Notes: a model not told the origin generated them from the sequence alone. Shown: positions 23,388 to 32,357, counted from the first letter of the stretch. The stretch: DNA of 35,001 bases from Clostridia bacterium (GCA_017463405.1 JAFTPJ010000002.1:1-35001); one strand, 5' to 3'. A program made the numbers and translations.

Positions 23388-24794
23388 ATGATAAAATTCA
23401 AGCGACAGAAGGATCTGACGCAGGGTCCTCTGCTCCCGCAGATCATCATGTTCTCTCTGCCTCTGATCGCCACCTCGATCCTGCAGCTTCTATTCAACAC
23501 CGCCGATACGATTGTGGTCGGACGCTGGGGCGGAGACACCCCTGAAGAATGTGAGGTTGCTCTGGCGGCGGTCGGCTCCTGCGGTTCACTGATCACGCTG
23601 TTCGTCAACCTCTTTCTCGGTCTTTCGGTAGGTGCGGGCATCGTCGTCGCGCACGACATCGGCGCCAAACGCGAGAACGAGGTACAAAAAACGGTACACA
23701 CATCGGTCATCACCGCACTCGCCGCGGGCGCACTTGTCACAGTCCTCGGCTTTCTGACCACCAACTGGGCGTTACGGCTGATGGGAACCGACGAGTCAGT
23801 TCTTCCCGAGGCGACCAAATACATCTATGCATATTTCTGCGGCATGCCCGCGAATATGCTGTACAATTACTGTGCCTCGATCCTGCGCTCCAAGGGCGAC
23901 ACGGTGCGCCCACTGATCTTCCTTTCGATCGCGGGCGTTGCTAACGTCATCATGAACCTTGTCGCGGTTCTCGTATTCGATTGGGGCGCGATGGGCGTTG
24001 GTGCTGCAACCGCGGTATCGCAATGGGTCTCCTGCATTCTCATCGTAGTCTACATGATGCACATGGAGGGACCGTGCCGCATCGAGCTTTCCAAGCTGCG
24101 ACTGGATCTTGCAAAATTCAAGCGTATCCTTTTCGTAGGGCTTCCCGCGGGCTTGCAGAGCATGCTGTTCTCGATCTCCAATATTCTGATTCAATCCTCG
24201 GTCAACTCCTTCGGTCCCACCATCGTTGCCGCAAATACGACGGCGTCCAATCTGAACAACTATATCTACGCATCACAAAACTCACTTTATCATACCGCGC
24301 TCACCTTCGTGGCACAAAACGCGGGGGCAAAGAATTACAATCGCATGAAACAATCGGCGCTGGGCTGTGTACTGGTTGTCATTGTTGTCGGTCTCGGAAT
24401 CGGCACACTGATGCATCTCTTCAGCGACGCGCTGCTCGGAATCTTTTCGCCCGACAATCCCGAGGTCATTATGTACGCACAGGTACGGCACGTGCTGTTC
24501 TGCTTCACCTACTTCCTCTGCGGCATCATGGAGGTCGGAACGGGTATGCTGAGAGGACTTGGAAAGTCCTTCGTTCCGATGATCATATCCCTGATCGGCT
24601 CTTGCGTACTGCGCATCGTCTGGATCTACACCGTTTTCGCATGGCTCCCCGTCGAAAGTACGGTGGAAAATACCATGTTCCGCATGAACATGCTCTACGT
24701 CTCTTACCCAATCACTTGGATAATCACTTCTGTGGCGCTATATATCATGGCTTTCTTTGAATTTCGGAAATTCAAACGGGAGCATAATTTGTAA
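23388..24794 (+). CDS. MATE family efflux transporter (468 aa)
   Basis: A cation-coupled exporter of the MATE family with about 12 membrane helices. The N-terminus LTQGPLLPQIIMFSLPLIATSILQLLFNTADTIVVGR is the typical first repeat, and the second repeat begins near LAKFKRILFVGLPAGLQSML; the LRSKGDTV and LRGLGKSFVPM segments are conserved. Length is normal. The RBS AAGGAGG precedes the ATG at 23388 by eight bases. It is the second gene of the fumC unit. The substrate cannot be deduced; the neighbouring BlaI/M56 genes suggest that an envelope or drug signal might control it. Confidence 0.93.
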   Translation: MIKFKRQKDLTQGPLLPQIIMFSLPLIATSILQLLFNTADTIVVGRWGGDTPEECEVALAAVGSCGSLITLFVNLFLGLSVGAGIVVAHDIGAKRENEVQKTVHTSVITALAAGALVTVLGFLTTNWALRLMGTDESVLPEATKYIYAYFCGMPANMLYNYCASILRSKGDTVRPLIFLSIAGVANVIMNLVAVLVFDWGAMGVGAATAVSQWVSCILIVVYMMHMEGPCRIELSKLRLDLAKFKRILFVGLPAGLQSMLFSISNILIQSSVNSFGPTIVAANTTASNLNNYIYASQNSLYHTALTFVAQNAGAKNYNRMKQSALGCVLVVIVVGLGIGTLMHLFSDALLGIFSPDNPEVIMYAQVRHVLFCFTYFLCGIMEVGTGMLRGLGKSFVPMIISLIGSCVLRIVWIYTVFAWLPVESTVENTMFRMNMLYVSYPITWIITSVALYIMAFFEFRKFKREHNL

Positions 24795-24796
24795 CA

Positions 24797-24860
24797 TTAA
24801 GGCACCCCGCACAAATCTGACGTTGCAATTGCACCGTCAGATTTGTGCGGGGTGCCTTAA
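24797..24860. repeat. Perfect 26-bp inverted repeat after the MATE gene
   Basis: Arms at 24797-24822 and 24835-24860 are exact reverse complements, with a 12-base loop that includes the palindrome TGCAATTGCA. Each arm ends in TTAA at the outside. Neither side has a proper T tract directly after it on its own strand (plus: AAAAAC; minus: TGTTAC). Confidence 0.85.
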
Positions 24861-24865
24861 AAAAC

Positions 24866-24904
24866 GGAGCCAATAGGGTTGTACCCTATACAGCTCCATT
24901 TTTT
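24866..24904. terminator. Bidirectional terminator between MATE and the histidine phosphatase gene
   Basis: GGAGC (24866-24870) pairs with GCTCC (24893-24897) and TAGGGT (24874-24879) with ACCCTA (24883-24888). Plus-strand reading runs into ATTTTTT and minus-strand reading into GTTTTTT, so it can end both convergent units. Confidence 0.85.
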
Positions 24905-25628
24905 AATGACGCGTTTCATCCCCAAAGCATTCGCACCAGCGTGCCATAAATGACGGCTCCTCTCCCGCAACGTATAGATGCGACAAGTCGCCAAGACCCG
25001 CGCAACGGAAGTGCGCGATTCCCTCCTCACGCTCCTCGGTATAAACCGTCGTCACTGAGGACGGAAGCGTCACGGTGTTTTGCCAAAGCGTATAGGGGGA
25101 GCAATTCATCAGGTGCGACAAAAGCACCGCCGTCACGCCGAAATGACAAAACAGCGCAATCGTATCGTGATTGGAGTGGGTCACGCGATAGGAGAGTCCC
25201 TCGCGTACGTAACCGTGGTTCGCCAAAACCCGATCCAATTCACCGCAAACTTCGTCATAAAGCTGCGGCATTTCAGAGTCTCGCAGTACCTCGGCTTCCC
25301 GCCATGCGGTCGAGGAGTACAGCATCGGTTGCTGTTCCATATACGACGGCAAAACGTCCCACGCAAGATGCGGCTTGTCAAGATAAGGATAATTCACCTT
25401 GGCATAGTTAAACTCGCGCAGCCATTCGCAGTACATGGCCTCCATGCCCTTTTTCTCCAGCGTCGGTGCCGCCGTCAAGCGTGCACGCCCCATTGTCGAG
25501 CAATACGCCGCAGCGATCTGCTCCCCGACAAGCTTTTGCGACAAAAGCTCCGCCTCTCGCCTTCCCTTTTCGGTCAGTCCGTCGATCGCATAGTCCGGCT
25601 CGGCGTGCCGAATGATCAAGATTCTCAT
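24903..25628 (-). CDS. Histidine phosphatase family protein (241 aa)
   Basis: A phosphoglycerate-mutase-like phosphatase. RHAEPDY at 7-13 holds the phospho-acceptor His, and the conserved second His sits in ALFCHFGVTAVLLSHL near residue 170. GLTEKGRREAELLSQKL is the usual following helix. The substrate is not known; relatives act on sugar phosphates, cobalamin or phospho-proteins. The ATG at 25628 has GAGGAGG six bases upstream; the longer frame to 25661 is not used. It is the last gene of the flavin reductase-cysS-GtrA unit. Confidence 0.9.
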   Translation of the reverse strand: MRILIIRHAEPDYAIDGLTEKGRREAELLSQKLVGEQIAAAYCSTMGRARLTAAPTLEKKGMEAMYCEWLREFNYAKVNYPYLDKPHLAWDVLPSYMEQQPMLYSSTAWREAEVLRDSEMPQLYDEVCGELDRVLANHGYVREGLSYRVTHSNHDTIALFCHFGVTAVLLSHLMNCSPYTLWQNTVTLPSSVTTVYTEEREEGIAHFRCAGLGDLSHLYVAGEEPSFMARWCECFGDETRH

Positions 25629-25688
25629 AGATTTCCTCCTCAAAAAGCTACTCCATGCCATAACACAGGAATTGAAGGCGGCTTATTT

Positions 25689-26198
25689 TTACTGATTCTT
25701 TTTGTTGCGGAAGACCAACAGCTTGCTGATGATATAGTTGCAAACGATCACAACGAACGCCGCGACCAACTTGGAAACAATTTCACACAGATTCCAATCC
25801 CGTCCCAGCATAGTGACATGCATCAGGCTCGGAAGCAGAAGTCCCAACAGGAGCGTCAAGCCAAAGGTCATCACATAATCCAAACCCAGCGTGACAAGCC
25901 GTCCACACGCAAAGGTAAGAAGCTGACGCCCCATGTTCGCCTGCCGATCTGCCTCGGTAAACACCCAATTGCGATTGGTAAAAAATGCAAACAACACTGC
26001 ACACATCCATTGAAGCAACTGTGCCACCGTATAAAGTACAAGATATCTTCCGCTCGCCACCTCTGCGGGAGGGATACCGAGCACCGCTCTGCCCCCCAGC
26101 ATAACGACGTAATACACGCCCCAGCCAACAACCGTCGTCAGCACGCCGAACACAAGATACATAAGCACCTCACGGCGCTTTTTCAGAAAAGCCCTCAT
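25689..26198 (-). CDS. GtrA-like membrane protein (169 aa)
   Basis: Four predicted membrane helices (about 10-38, 50-72, 90-118, 135-160) in the GtrA family pattern, with the conserved FFTNRNWVF segment after helix 2 and NYIISKLLVFR at the end. GtrA proteins are thought to flip lipid-linked sugars for cell-surface polysaccharide synthesis. The start at 26198 overlaps the cysS stop (ATGA), so translation is coupled. No glycosyltransferase partner is adjacent. Confidence 0.9.
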   Translation of the reverse strand: MRAFLKKRREVLMYLVFGVLTTVVGWGVYYVVMLGGRAVLGIPPAEVASGRYLVLYTVAQLLQWMCAVLFAFFTNRNWVFTEADRQANMGRQLLTFACGRLVTLGLDYVMTFGLTLLLGLLLPSLMHVTMLGRDWNLCEIVSKLVAAFVVIVCNYIISKLLVFRNKKNQ

Positions 26199-27634
26199 GC
26201 CTTTTCCTCAATCTGATAGGTTGTACCTTCCTTGGTATCGATCAGCGTCACGCCCTTCTCCAGCAGATACGCACGGATACGATCCGCCTCGGCGTAGTTC
26301 TTCGCCGCCTTCGCCTCGCGTCTTGCGACGATCAGATCCTCGATCTCACGAATAAACGGATCGTCGGACACGGACTTTTCTGCCTTCTCTTCCTTTTCTG
26401 CATTCAGCTTCGCCGCATTCTCCAAGAGGTTGAGGCAAAGAACGGTGTCGAAATCCTTCAGCAGGGCACGCTTGGTCGCATCGTTGGTCTTTGCCTTGAG
26501 CACATCGTACACAGCTGTCACCGCCAACGAGGTATTCAGATCGTTGTCCAGCGCCTTGACGAAGGATACCTTCTGCTCCTCAAACGCCACCGCGTCCACC
26601 TCACCGTCCTCCTTGAGAGCGGCAATGCGCGCGATCAGCTTATTGTACGCTACCTTGGCGTTATCCATGTTCTCCCAGGAGAACACTAGCGATTTACGGT
26701 AATGCGATTGCAGGCAGAAGAAGCGATAGACCATGGGATCGTAGCCCTTTTCGGTCAGAAGCGACACGGTCAGAAACTCGCCCTTGGACTTACTCATCTT
26801 GCCCGAATTGGTGTTCAGATGCAGAACGTGTACCCAGTAATTGCACCACTTGTGTCCGAGATATGCCTCGGACTGCGCAATCTCGTTGGTATGGTGCGGG
26901 AATGCGTTATCGATGCCGCCGCAGTGAATATCGAGGTACTCACCCAGATTCTTCATACTGATGCAGGAGCACTCGATATGCCAGCCGGGATATCCGACTC
27001 CCCACGGGCTGTCCCATTTGAGCTCCTGATCATCAAACTTGGATTTGGTAAACCAAAGTACAAAGTCCGCCTTGTTCCGCTTGTTGCCGTCCGCCTCGAC
27101 ACCGTCGCGCACGCCGACCGCAAGATCCTCCTCCTCAAAGTTGTGAAACACATAGTACTGCTTGAGCTTGGAGGTATCGAAATAAATATTGCCGCCCGCC
27201 TCATACGCATATCCCTTTTCGATCAAAGACTCGATCACGCGGATAAAATCGTCGATGCAAGCCGTTGCGGGTTCAACGATCTCGGGGCGGCGAATGTTCA
27301 GCATCTCACAATCCTCAAAAAACTTATCGGTATAGAAACGGGCAATCTCCATAACCGTCTTTTTCTCGCGTTTGGCCCCCTTGAGCATTTTATCCTCGCC
27401 CGTGTCGGCGTCCGAGGTCAGGTGCCCTACGTCGGTGATATTCATCACGCGCGTGACCTCATAACCCGCATAGCGGAGATAGCGGTCGAGAATATCCTCC
27501 ATGATATAGGTGCGCAGGTTTCCGATATGCGCAAAGTGATAGACCGTCGGTCCGCAGGTATACATACTCACCTTGCCGGGCTCATGCGGTACAAATTCTT
27601 CCTTGGTTCTGCTGACTGAATTATAAAGCTGCAT
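26195..27634 (-). CDS. cysS: Cysteinyl-tRNA synthetase
   Basis: Attaches cysteine to tRNA-Cys. The HIGH-type motif is HIGN (36-39), the KMSKS motif is intact (279-283), and the zinc ligands are in YTCGPTVY (Cys27) and GWHIECS (Cys222) with the HHTNE region (about 247-251). The length (479 aa) is typical. The start at 27634 has AAAGGAGA upstream. No T-box leader is seen in the 46-base gap from the flavin reductase gene, so it is probably read from that gene's promoter. The GtrA-like gene overlaps its end by four bases. Confidence 0.97.
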   Translation of the reverse strand: MQLYNSVSRTKEEFVPHEPGKVSMYTCGPTVYHFAHIGNLRTYIMEDILDRYLRYAGYEVTRVMNITDVGHLTSDADTGEDKMLKGAKREKKTVMEIARFYTDKFFEDCEMLNIRRPEIVEPATACIDDFIRVIESLIEKGYAYEAGGNIYFDTSKLKQYYVFHNFEEEDLAVGVRDGVEADGNKRNKADFVLWFTKSKFDDQELKWDSPWGVGYPGWHIECSCISMKNLGEYLDIHCGGIDNAFPHHTNEIAQSEAYLGHKWCNYWVHVLHLNTNSGKMSKSKGEFLTVSLLTEKGYDPMVYRFFCLQSHYRKSLVFSWENMDNAKVAYNKLIARIAALKEDGEVDAVAFEEQKVSFVKALDNDLNTSLAVTAVYDVLKAKTNDATKRALLKDFDTVLCLNLLENAAKLNAEKEEKAEKSVSDDPFIREIEDLIVARREAKAAKNYAEADRIRAYLLEKGVTLIDTKEGTTYQIEEKA

Positions 27635-27680
27635 AATATTCTCCTTTTACGGGGTACATCCCGCACAAAATTGCTGTTTG

Positions 27681-28268
27681 TTATTTCTTTTTCCCCGACG
27701 GCTTCTTCTTTTTCTTCGCCACCGAGTAACCAAAGGTGCCGATGCGTTTCCCCAGCTCAAAATAATCGCCGTGCGCATACGCAACCAGCCCCGCGCGCTC
27801 CAGATGGAGCTTTCCGTTTCCATCGACCAAAGCGTCGTCCACGTCGATCGCCACGATGTCCGCCAGGAACATGTCATGTGAGCCGAGCGGGATGACGTCG
27901 GACACTTTGCATTCCAGCACCAGCGGACTGTCGGCTAAAATGGGACAGCCGATCTCGCTTGCCGCTTCCCTTGAGAGTCGACATCGCTCAAATTTATCGA
28001 TCTTCGCCCCCGTATGCACGCCGCAGAAGTCCGCCGCGTGCACAAGAGCTGTCGTGGTGAGATTGATCGCGAATTCGCCGCTCTTTTTGATGATCCCGTG
28101 GGAATGTCGGGAGGGGCGCACCGAGATATAGGTTTTCGGAGGGATGGTATTCGTGATCCCCGTCCACGCGACCGTGAACACGTTATCGTGCTCGCCGTCC
28201 GAGCAGGTGACCATCGTCGGCGGTACCGGCGAGAGCATCGCGCCGCCGCGCCATTTGATTTTTGCCAT
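27681..28268 (-). CDS. Flavin reductase family protein (195 aa)
   Basis: An FMN-binding split-barrel protein of the flavin reductase-like family; members pass electrons from NAD(P)H to free flavin or serve unknown redox roles. SPVPPTMVTCSDGEHDNVFTVAW, then ISVRPSRHSHGIIKKSGEFAINL, and the middle VLECKVSDVIPLGSHDMFLADIVAI carry the conserved barrel and the flavin-contact segment. The end is a Lys-rich tail (KKKKKPSGKKK) that may bind acidic partners. GGAGGG lies about seven bases before the ATG at 28268. It opens the operon containing cysS. Confidence 0.9.
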   Translation of the reverse strand: MAKIKWRGGAMLSPVPPTMVTCSDGEHDNVFTVAWTGITNTIPPKTYISVRPSRHSHGIIKKSGEFAINLTTTALVHAADFCGVHTGAKIDKFERCRLSREAASEIGCPILADSPLVLECKVSDVIPLGSHDMFLADIVAIDVDDALVDGNGKLHLERAGLVAYAHGDYFELGKRIGTFGYSVAKKKKKPSGKKK

Positions 28269-28299
28269 AACGTCCCTCCTTTTTTCATGATTACATTAC

Positions 28300-28328
28300 A
28301 TTATATCACGTTTGTGGCGGATTGTCAA
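28300..28328 (-). promoter_or_regulatory. Promoter of the flavin reductase-cysS operon
   Basis: Minus strand TTGACA (28323-28328), 17-base spacer, TATAAT (28300-28305): perfect consensus. Confidence 0.9.
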
Positions 28329-28345
28329 GATTTCGGCAATATTTA

Positions 28346-28380
28346 AGGGAACCGCCGCATAAAAAATTGCGACGGCTCCC
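28346..28380 (-). terminator. Terminator of the ABC-2 operon
   Basis: Two 13-base arms pair with two positions that are mismatches on the plus strand but G-U wobbles on the minus strand, so the hairpin belongs to minus-strand RNA. The following tract TTAAATATTG is weak. Confidence 0.6.
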
Positions 28381-28385
28381 TCCAT

Positions 28386-29804
28386 TCAAACCTCTCTCCG
28401 CACAAACGCGTCGTACGCAGTCAGAAGGAACACTGCCATGTGCAGCACAACGATCACGATCGCACCGACAAGCGACTGATGCGGATAGATCGAGGTGCCG
28501 TTTGCAATGGCAACGAAATCGAGATTGGAAAACAGCAAATAACGTCCCCAATCAAAGCCAAGGCTCATCAAAACCAGCGACAGTGCACTTCCCATCAGAT
28601 CCGCCGCGACCGTGATACCGACTGCCGCAGACGATTTTCTGACCAGTGCGGAAATCGCAAACGCCAGCGTTGCCATTACGACAATCTCCAGCATAGCAAG
28701 CAGATAATTGCCCAACAGCAACAGGTAAGGTGAGGTCAGACGGATCTCCCCGTTCTCGGCAAAGATCGCGGGCAGAAATGCTTCTCCGGCTCCCAGCATC
28801 AGTGCGGAGAGCATCGTCATCACCCATACCACAACACACATCATCACACCGATCAGGAGCATCGTTGCGTACTTGGACATCAAAATTTTCCAACGCCTGA
28901 CAGGCGTGATCAACAAAAATTTGATCGTTCCCGCAGAAAATTCATTCGCTACGGTACTGCCTGCAAGCACAATGACGAATACACTGACCAATGACAGCAT
29001 AGATACCGATTCTGCCATGGCATCCCAATAGGAGCTTGTTTTTTTGATTGTAAATTCACCGTACAAAATACCGTCAAGCACATCCCCATCAAAGCTGTCG
29101 GCAGGATTGACGTCCACCCCATTTTCCAGCTGATACGCCGCAATTGCAACCGCATTTTGCGCCGTCTCCAGCTTCGAGGCACTCCACGCGCCGCCGTTTT
29201 CCTTCAGACGCTCCTGCTCTAAAACGGTCTCCCTGTTTTCGGTCATGTCCAGAATCAGAGCATATCGGGGCTCGGTGTTGGGATCGGGTACCAATCCGTT
29301 GTCGATACAATATTGCACAACGTCCGTATAAATCCTCAGGCGTGCGACGTCATTTGCATACACGCTCTCGTACGTCCGCATCTGCCATGCGTAATAGCCG
29401 TCCACGTCGTTGTCGGCTATTACCCGGCACAATACCTCATAGGTATCCGTATCTCCGTCGTATTTTGCCTCAACCGCCAGCCGCGCAAGATCCAAAGTAT
29501 AGCGCCAGTCATTCCAATCCATCTCCGCCTCCAGCATGATCCGATTGCATTCAACGTTGATCCGATAGAAATCAAGCTCCTCTGTGGAAACGCCGGAATC
29601 ATTCAGCATCTCCTCGTTCCACGCAATCTCATCCTCGCACATCTCCTCAAAGGAATAGTAATAGTCGTAAGATGTCTCCTCCATTGAGGCAAGTGCCGCA
29701 AACAACGCCGCGAACAGCGCCAACACGATCAGCATGACCCACAGCGTCTTTTTGTGGAATTCCTTTTTCCATTCGTTTCTGATCAGCCGTAAAAATTTAC
29801 TCAA
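28386..29804 (-). CDS. ABC-2 type transporter permease (472 aa)
   Basis: Membrane component of an ABC-2 exporter. One helix lies near residues 20-40, then a large acidic extracytoplasmic segment (about 45-255) rich in Tyr, Asp and Glu, then five C-terminal helices; FSAGTIKFLLITPVRRWKILMSKYATMLL is the typical ABC-2 coupling region. I prefer the TTG at 29804, eight bases from a perfect GGAGG; the GTG at 29813 lies inside that RBS. It overlaps the ATPase gene by eight bases, so translation is coupled. The substrate is unknown. Confidence 0.85.
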   Translation of the reverse strand: MSKFLRLIRNEWKKEFHKKTLWVMLIVLALFAALFAALASMEETSYDYYYSFEEMCEDEIAWNEEMLNDSGVSTEELDFYRINVECNRIMLEAEMDWNDWRYTLDLARLAVEAKYDGDTDTYEVLCRVIADNDVDGYYAWQMRTYESVYANDVARLRIYTDVVQYCIDNGLVPDPNTEPRYALILDMTENRETVLEQERLKENGGAWSASKLETAQNAVAIAAYQLENGVDVNPADSFDGDVLDGILYGEFTIKKTSSYWDAMAESVSMLSLVSVFVIVLAGSTVANEFSAGTIKFLLITPVRRWKILMSKYATMLLIGVMMCVVVWVMTMLSALMLGAGEAFLPAIFAENGEIRLTSPYLLLLGNYLLAMLEIVVMATLAFAISALVRKSSAAVGITVAADLMGSALSLVLMSLGFDWGRYLLFSNLDFVAIANGTSIYPHQSLVGAIVIVVLHMAVFLLTAYDAFVRREV

Positions 29805-30750
29805 TCTGATCACCTCCCTTGTGCGTCATCTCGATAAAGACGTCCTCCAGGCGTCGATTCTCCTTTTTGCTCACGGTGGATACCGAAATTCCATTGAGGA
29901 TCAGCGTTCGGTTAACCACCGCCATCAGCGAGTCACTCCTGCCCGACGGCACGGTCACGCAAAGGGCACCGTCCTCTCCGCGCGACGCCTGTACATCCAT
30001 CAGCGTCTGCAAAAGCGCCTCCGCGCGTTCCGCATTATCCACGCCAAGAACGAACTCGGCATACTCCGGCGCAGTTGCGGCAACCAGTGCCTCAATCGGT
30101 TGCACGCTCTGCAATCTACCTTCGGAAATCACACCCACACGGTCGCACATCAGCTCCATCTCGCTCATCAGGTGGCTTGATACCATAACTGCCACTCCCT
30201 CTTCATGCGCCAGATGCTTGAGGATATCGCGCAACGCCTTGATTCCTGCGGGATCCAGACCGTTGGTCGGCTCGTCGAGGATCAACAGCTTAGGATGGTG
30301 CATCAATGCCTGTGCCACACCAAGTCTCTGCCGCATACCGAGCGAATATTTTGCTACCTTGTCACGGATACGGTTTTCCAGCCCCACCAGATGCACCACC
30401 TCGCGGATGCGTAACTCTGTCACTCCGTCACGCATTGCCGCGTATTGGCGCAGATTTTCAAGCCCCGACATGTACGAATAAAACTCCGGATTTTCCACAA
30501 TTGCTCCCACTCCCTCCAACGCCTTTTCAAACTCGCATCGCAGATCATAGCCGCAGACCGTGATCTCCCCCTCCTCCGGCAAGAGGAGCCCTGCGATGAG
30601 CTTGATTGTCGTCGTTTTTCCCGCACCGTTGGGTCCCAAAAAGCCGAACACCTCGCCTGCATAGGCTTCAAACGAGATGTCATGCAAAATTTTGCGATTT
30701 CCGAGTATCTTGCTCAAATGCTCAATGCGCAATACAACTTCTTTTTCCAT
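29797..30750 (-). CDS. ABC transporter ATP-binding protein (317 aa)
   Basis: Cytoplasmic motor of the exporter. Walker A GPNGAGKTT is at 39-47, the signature segment is YSLGMRQRLGVAQAL (LSGGQ variant), and Walker B is LLILDEPTNGLDP. A C-terminal accessory region (about 230-317) is present, as in CcmA-type exporters. The ATG at 30750 lies nine bases from GGAGG and shares its A with the upstream stop codon (TGATG); the TTG just before it is not needed. Confidence 0.95.
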   Translation of the reverse strand: MEKEVVLRIEHLSKILGNRKILHDISFEAYAGEVFGFLGPNGAGKTTTIKLIAGLLLPEEGEITVCGYDLRCEFEKALEGVGAIVENPEFYSYMSGLENLRQYAAMRDGVTELRIREVVHLVGLENRIRDKVAKYSLGMRQRLGVAQALMHHPKLLILDEPTNGLDPAGIKALRDILKHLAHEEGVAVMVSSHLMSEMELMCDRVGVISEGRLQSVQPIEALVAATAPEYAEFVLGVDNAERAEALLQTLMDVQASRGEDGALCVTVPSGRSDSLMAVVNRTLILNGISVSTVSKKENRRLEDVFIEMTHKGGDQIE

Positions 30751-31412
30751 CAATTCGTACCTCCCGTTACCGGAGTTTTATGCGCGAGCGAAAAATATCC
30801 GCTCGTGGCAACCACACGCCACTCCCCGCCGATGCGGTGTAGCTCCATTTCAAACCACCCCTCGTAGCTTCCGCGATAGACAACATCCGTATAAGGCTGT
30901 ACATCCTCAAAATACAAGCTCTCGCCGTAGAAAATCATTTCCGCATCCCCGCGCCAGACGGCGGACATGGTATCAATCTCCACCGACACCGTAGCGTAAT
31001 CGGTTCCGTTCGGTGTGATGCGGATGTCGTCATCCGAAAGCTCCAGAGAGATTTCTTCGAATATGACGAGACATTCCTTCGTCAGATATTCCTCGTACCA
31101 CGCACGCACCTCCGCCGCCGTATAGTAATAATCATTCTCGCCGTCCGCATCCCAGTGCGCGACCAGAGCATCTTCCAGACGCTTGCGCATCGTCTCCCTT
31201 TGCGCATCACTCCAGTCCTCGCCGAGCTTTGCGCCCTCAGGTGCCAGATTGACCTCCAGCAACGCCTGCAGAGAGTCTCTCACGTTCTCGCGAATCTCAG
31301 GCTGCTCCGTGCGGAATTGCACCTCCTTGACAATGATAAACACGGTCAGTCCGATCAACAGCGCCGCCCCCAGAAGAAGACCGCGGTTGATCTTTTTCAA
31401 AAAACGCTTCAT
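30750..31412 (-). CDS. Membrane-anchored extracellular protein of unknown function, first gene of the ABC operon (220 aa)
   Basis: Residues 1-33 have a basic start (MKRFLKKINRG) and one membrane helix (LLLGAALLIGLTVFIIV), so the remainder should be outside. The external part is acidic (many Asp and Glu) with alternating strands and a helical stretch around 55-85; the C-terminal half (VSVEIDTMSAVWRGDAEMIFYG onwards) resembles a small mixed alpha/beta fold of the SnoaL/NTF2 kind, but that is a guess. I do not recognise it. GGAGG is seven bases before the ATG at 31412. Cotranscription and coupling to the ATPase gene suggest a role in the exporter. Confidence 0.8.
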   Translation of the reverse strand: MKRFLKKINRGLLLGAALLIGLTVFIIVKEVQFRTEQPEIRENVRDSLQALLEVNLAPEGAKLGEDWSDAQRETMRKRLEDALVAHWDADGENDYYYTAAEVRAWYEEYLTKECLVIFEEISLELSDDDIRITPNGTDYATVSVEIDTMSAVWRGDAEMIFYGESLYFEDVQPYTDVVYRGSYEGWFEMELHRIGGEWRVVATSGYFSLAHKTPVTGGTN

Positions 31413-31433
31413 ATGAATACCTCCTTTTTTATC

Positions 31434-31462
31434 ATTTTATCATACTGTAGACAGCTTGTCAA
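31434..31462 (-). promoter_or_regulatory. Promoter of the ABC-2 operon
   Basis: Minus strand TTGACA (31457-31462), 17-base spacer, TAAAAT (31434-31439). Confidence 0.85.
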
Positions 31463-31504
31463 TCATATAACGCCAAAAAACGCAGAAATCTTTTTGAAAA
31501 AGAG

Positions 31505-31533
31505 TTGAAAAAAAAGAAAAACTGTTGTATAAT
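31505..31533 (+). promoter_or_regulatory. rnhA promoter
   Basis: TTGAAA (31505-31510), 17-base spacer, TATAAT (31528-31533). Confidence 0.8.
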
Positions 31534-31566
31534 GAGTACATACAGTAAAAGATCGGAGCGAAACGA

Positions 31567-32010
31567 ATGAAGCACGTGGATGTCTATACGGACGGCGCCT
31601 GTCGGGGGAATCCAGGGCGCGGCGGCTGGGGCGCGGTATTGGTTTATCGCGGGACCGAGCGCGAGCTGTCAGGAGGTGAGGCGATGACCACCAACAACCG
31701 CATGGAGCTCATGGGCGCCATTGAAGCGCTTTCGGCACTCCGCGAGCCCTGCGAGGTGACCCTCACCTCCGACTCCAAATATCTGATCGATGCGATCACC
31801 AAGGGATGGGTCTATGCATGGCGAAGCAACGGGTGGAAAAAAAGCGACCGCTCCCCCGCGCTCAACGTTGACCTCTGGGAGCGCCTGCTTCCCCTCCTAG
31901 ATCGCCACACGGTCACCTTCATTTGGGTCAAGGGGCACGACGGGCATCCGTACAACGAGCGTTGCGACCGCCTTGCCACCACGTACGCAGACAGCTTTGA
32001 GGAAAAATAA
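31567..32010 (+). CDS. rnhA: Ribonuclease HI
   Basis: Cleaves the RNA strand of RNA-DNA hybrids. The four metal-binding acidic residues are all present: Asp9 (YTDGAC), Glu47 (NNRMEL), Asp69 (TSDSKYL) and Asp134 (NERCDRLA), plus His124 in [10 protein letters not shown]. The basic handle region ([12 protein letters not shown]) is that of bacterial type I enzymes. Length (147 aa) is normal. A GGAG lies upstream of the ATG at 31567. It is monocistronic and divergent from the ABC operon. Confidence 0.97.
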   Translation: MKHVDVYTDGACRGNPGRGGWGAVLVYRGTERELSGGEAMTTNNRMELMGAIEALSALREPCEVTLTSDSKYLIDAITKGWVYAWRSNGWKKSDRSPALNVDLWERLLPLLDRHTVTFIWVKGHDGHPYNERCDRLATTYADSFEEK

Positions 32011-32014
32011 ATAC

Positions 32015-32053
32015 GGGGTGAGTCAAATGTGTAAAACGCATGTGACTCACCCC
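32015..32053. terminator. Bidirectional hairpin between rnhA and the XRE gene
   Basis: Arms 32015-32025 and 32043-32053 are an 11-base perfect inverted repeat, extended by an inner three-base-pair helix. Minus-strand reading continues into GTATTTATTTTTCC, a U-rich tract; plus-strand reading continues into ATTGTTC. Confidence 0.7.
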
Positions 32054-32129
32054 ATTGTTCAATTACGTATCCTTTTACAGCCCGTTCAAATTGAAATACA
32101 TTGATAAACACTGACAATCATTTTCCCTT

Positions 32130-32357
32130 TCATCCGACTCCCCTGCGCCCTCGCGGGTACGGTGCCTTAATATCCGTTAATTCAAGAATATAGTCCGTAG
32201 ACACATTATAGTACCTTGCAAGGAGAATCAGCATATTTAAAGGGATCTGCCTCCTGCCGTTTTCATACTGTGAATAGGTATTCTGCCGAATATGCAAATA
32301 ATCCGCAATCGCTTGTTGCGTCAGATCAGAGTCCTCGCGCAAATCCCGAACCCGCAT
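32130..32357 (-). CDS. XRE-family helix-turn-helix regulator (75 aa)
   Basis: A short DNA-binding protein composed of a single lambda-repressor-type HTH: MRVRDLREDSDLTQQAIADYL, HIRQNTYSQYENGRRQIP, then LNMLILLARYYNVSTDYILELTD. The conserved QQAIAD turn and YSQYENGRR recognition region are clear. The start at 32357 has GGGAGG five bases upstream; a longer TTG reading to 32405 is less likely. It is divergent from the TIM-barrel gene and likely autoregulates or controls it. Confidence 0.88.
   Translation of the reverse strand: MRVRDLREDSDLTQQAIADYLHIRQNTYSQYENGRRQIPLNMLILLARYYNVSTDYILELTDIKAPYPRGRRGVG

Noticed and set aside
27635..27680. A T-box riboswitch before cysS
   Set aside because: The gap is only 46 bases, without a stem I, a GGTGG-type T-box or a terminator; cysE has no leader either.
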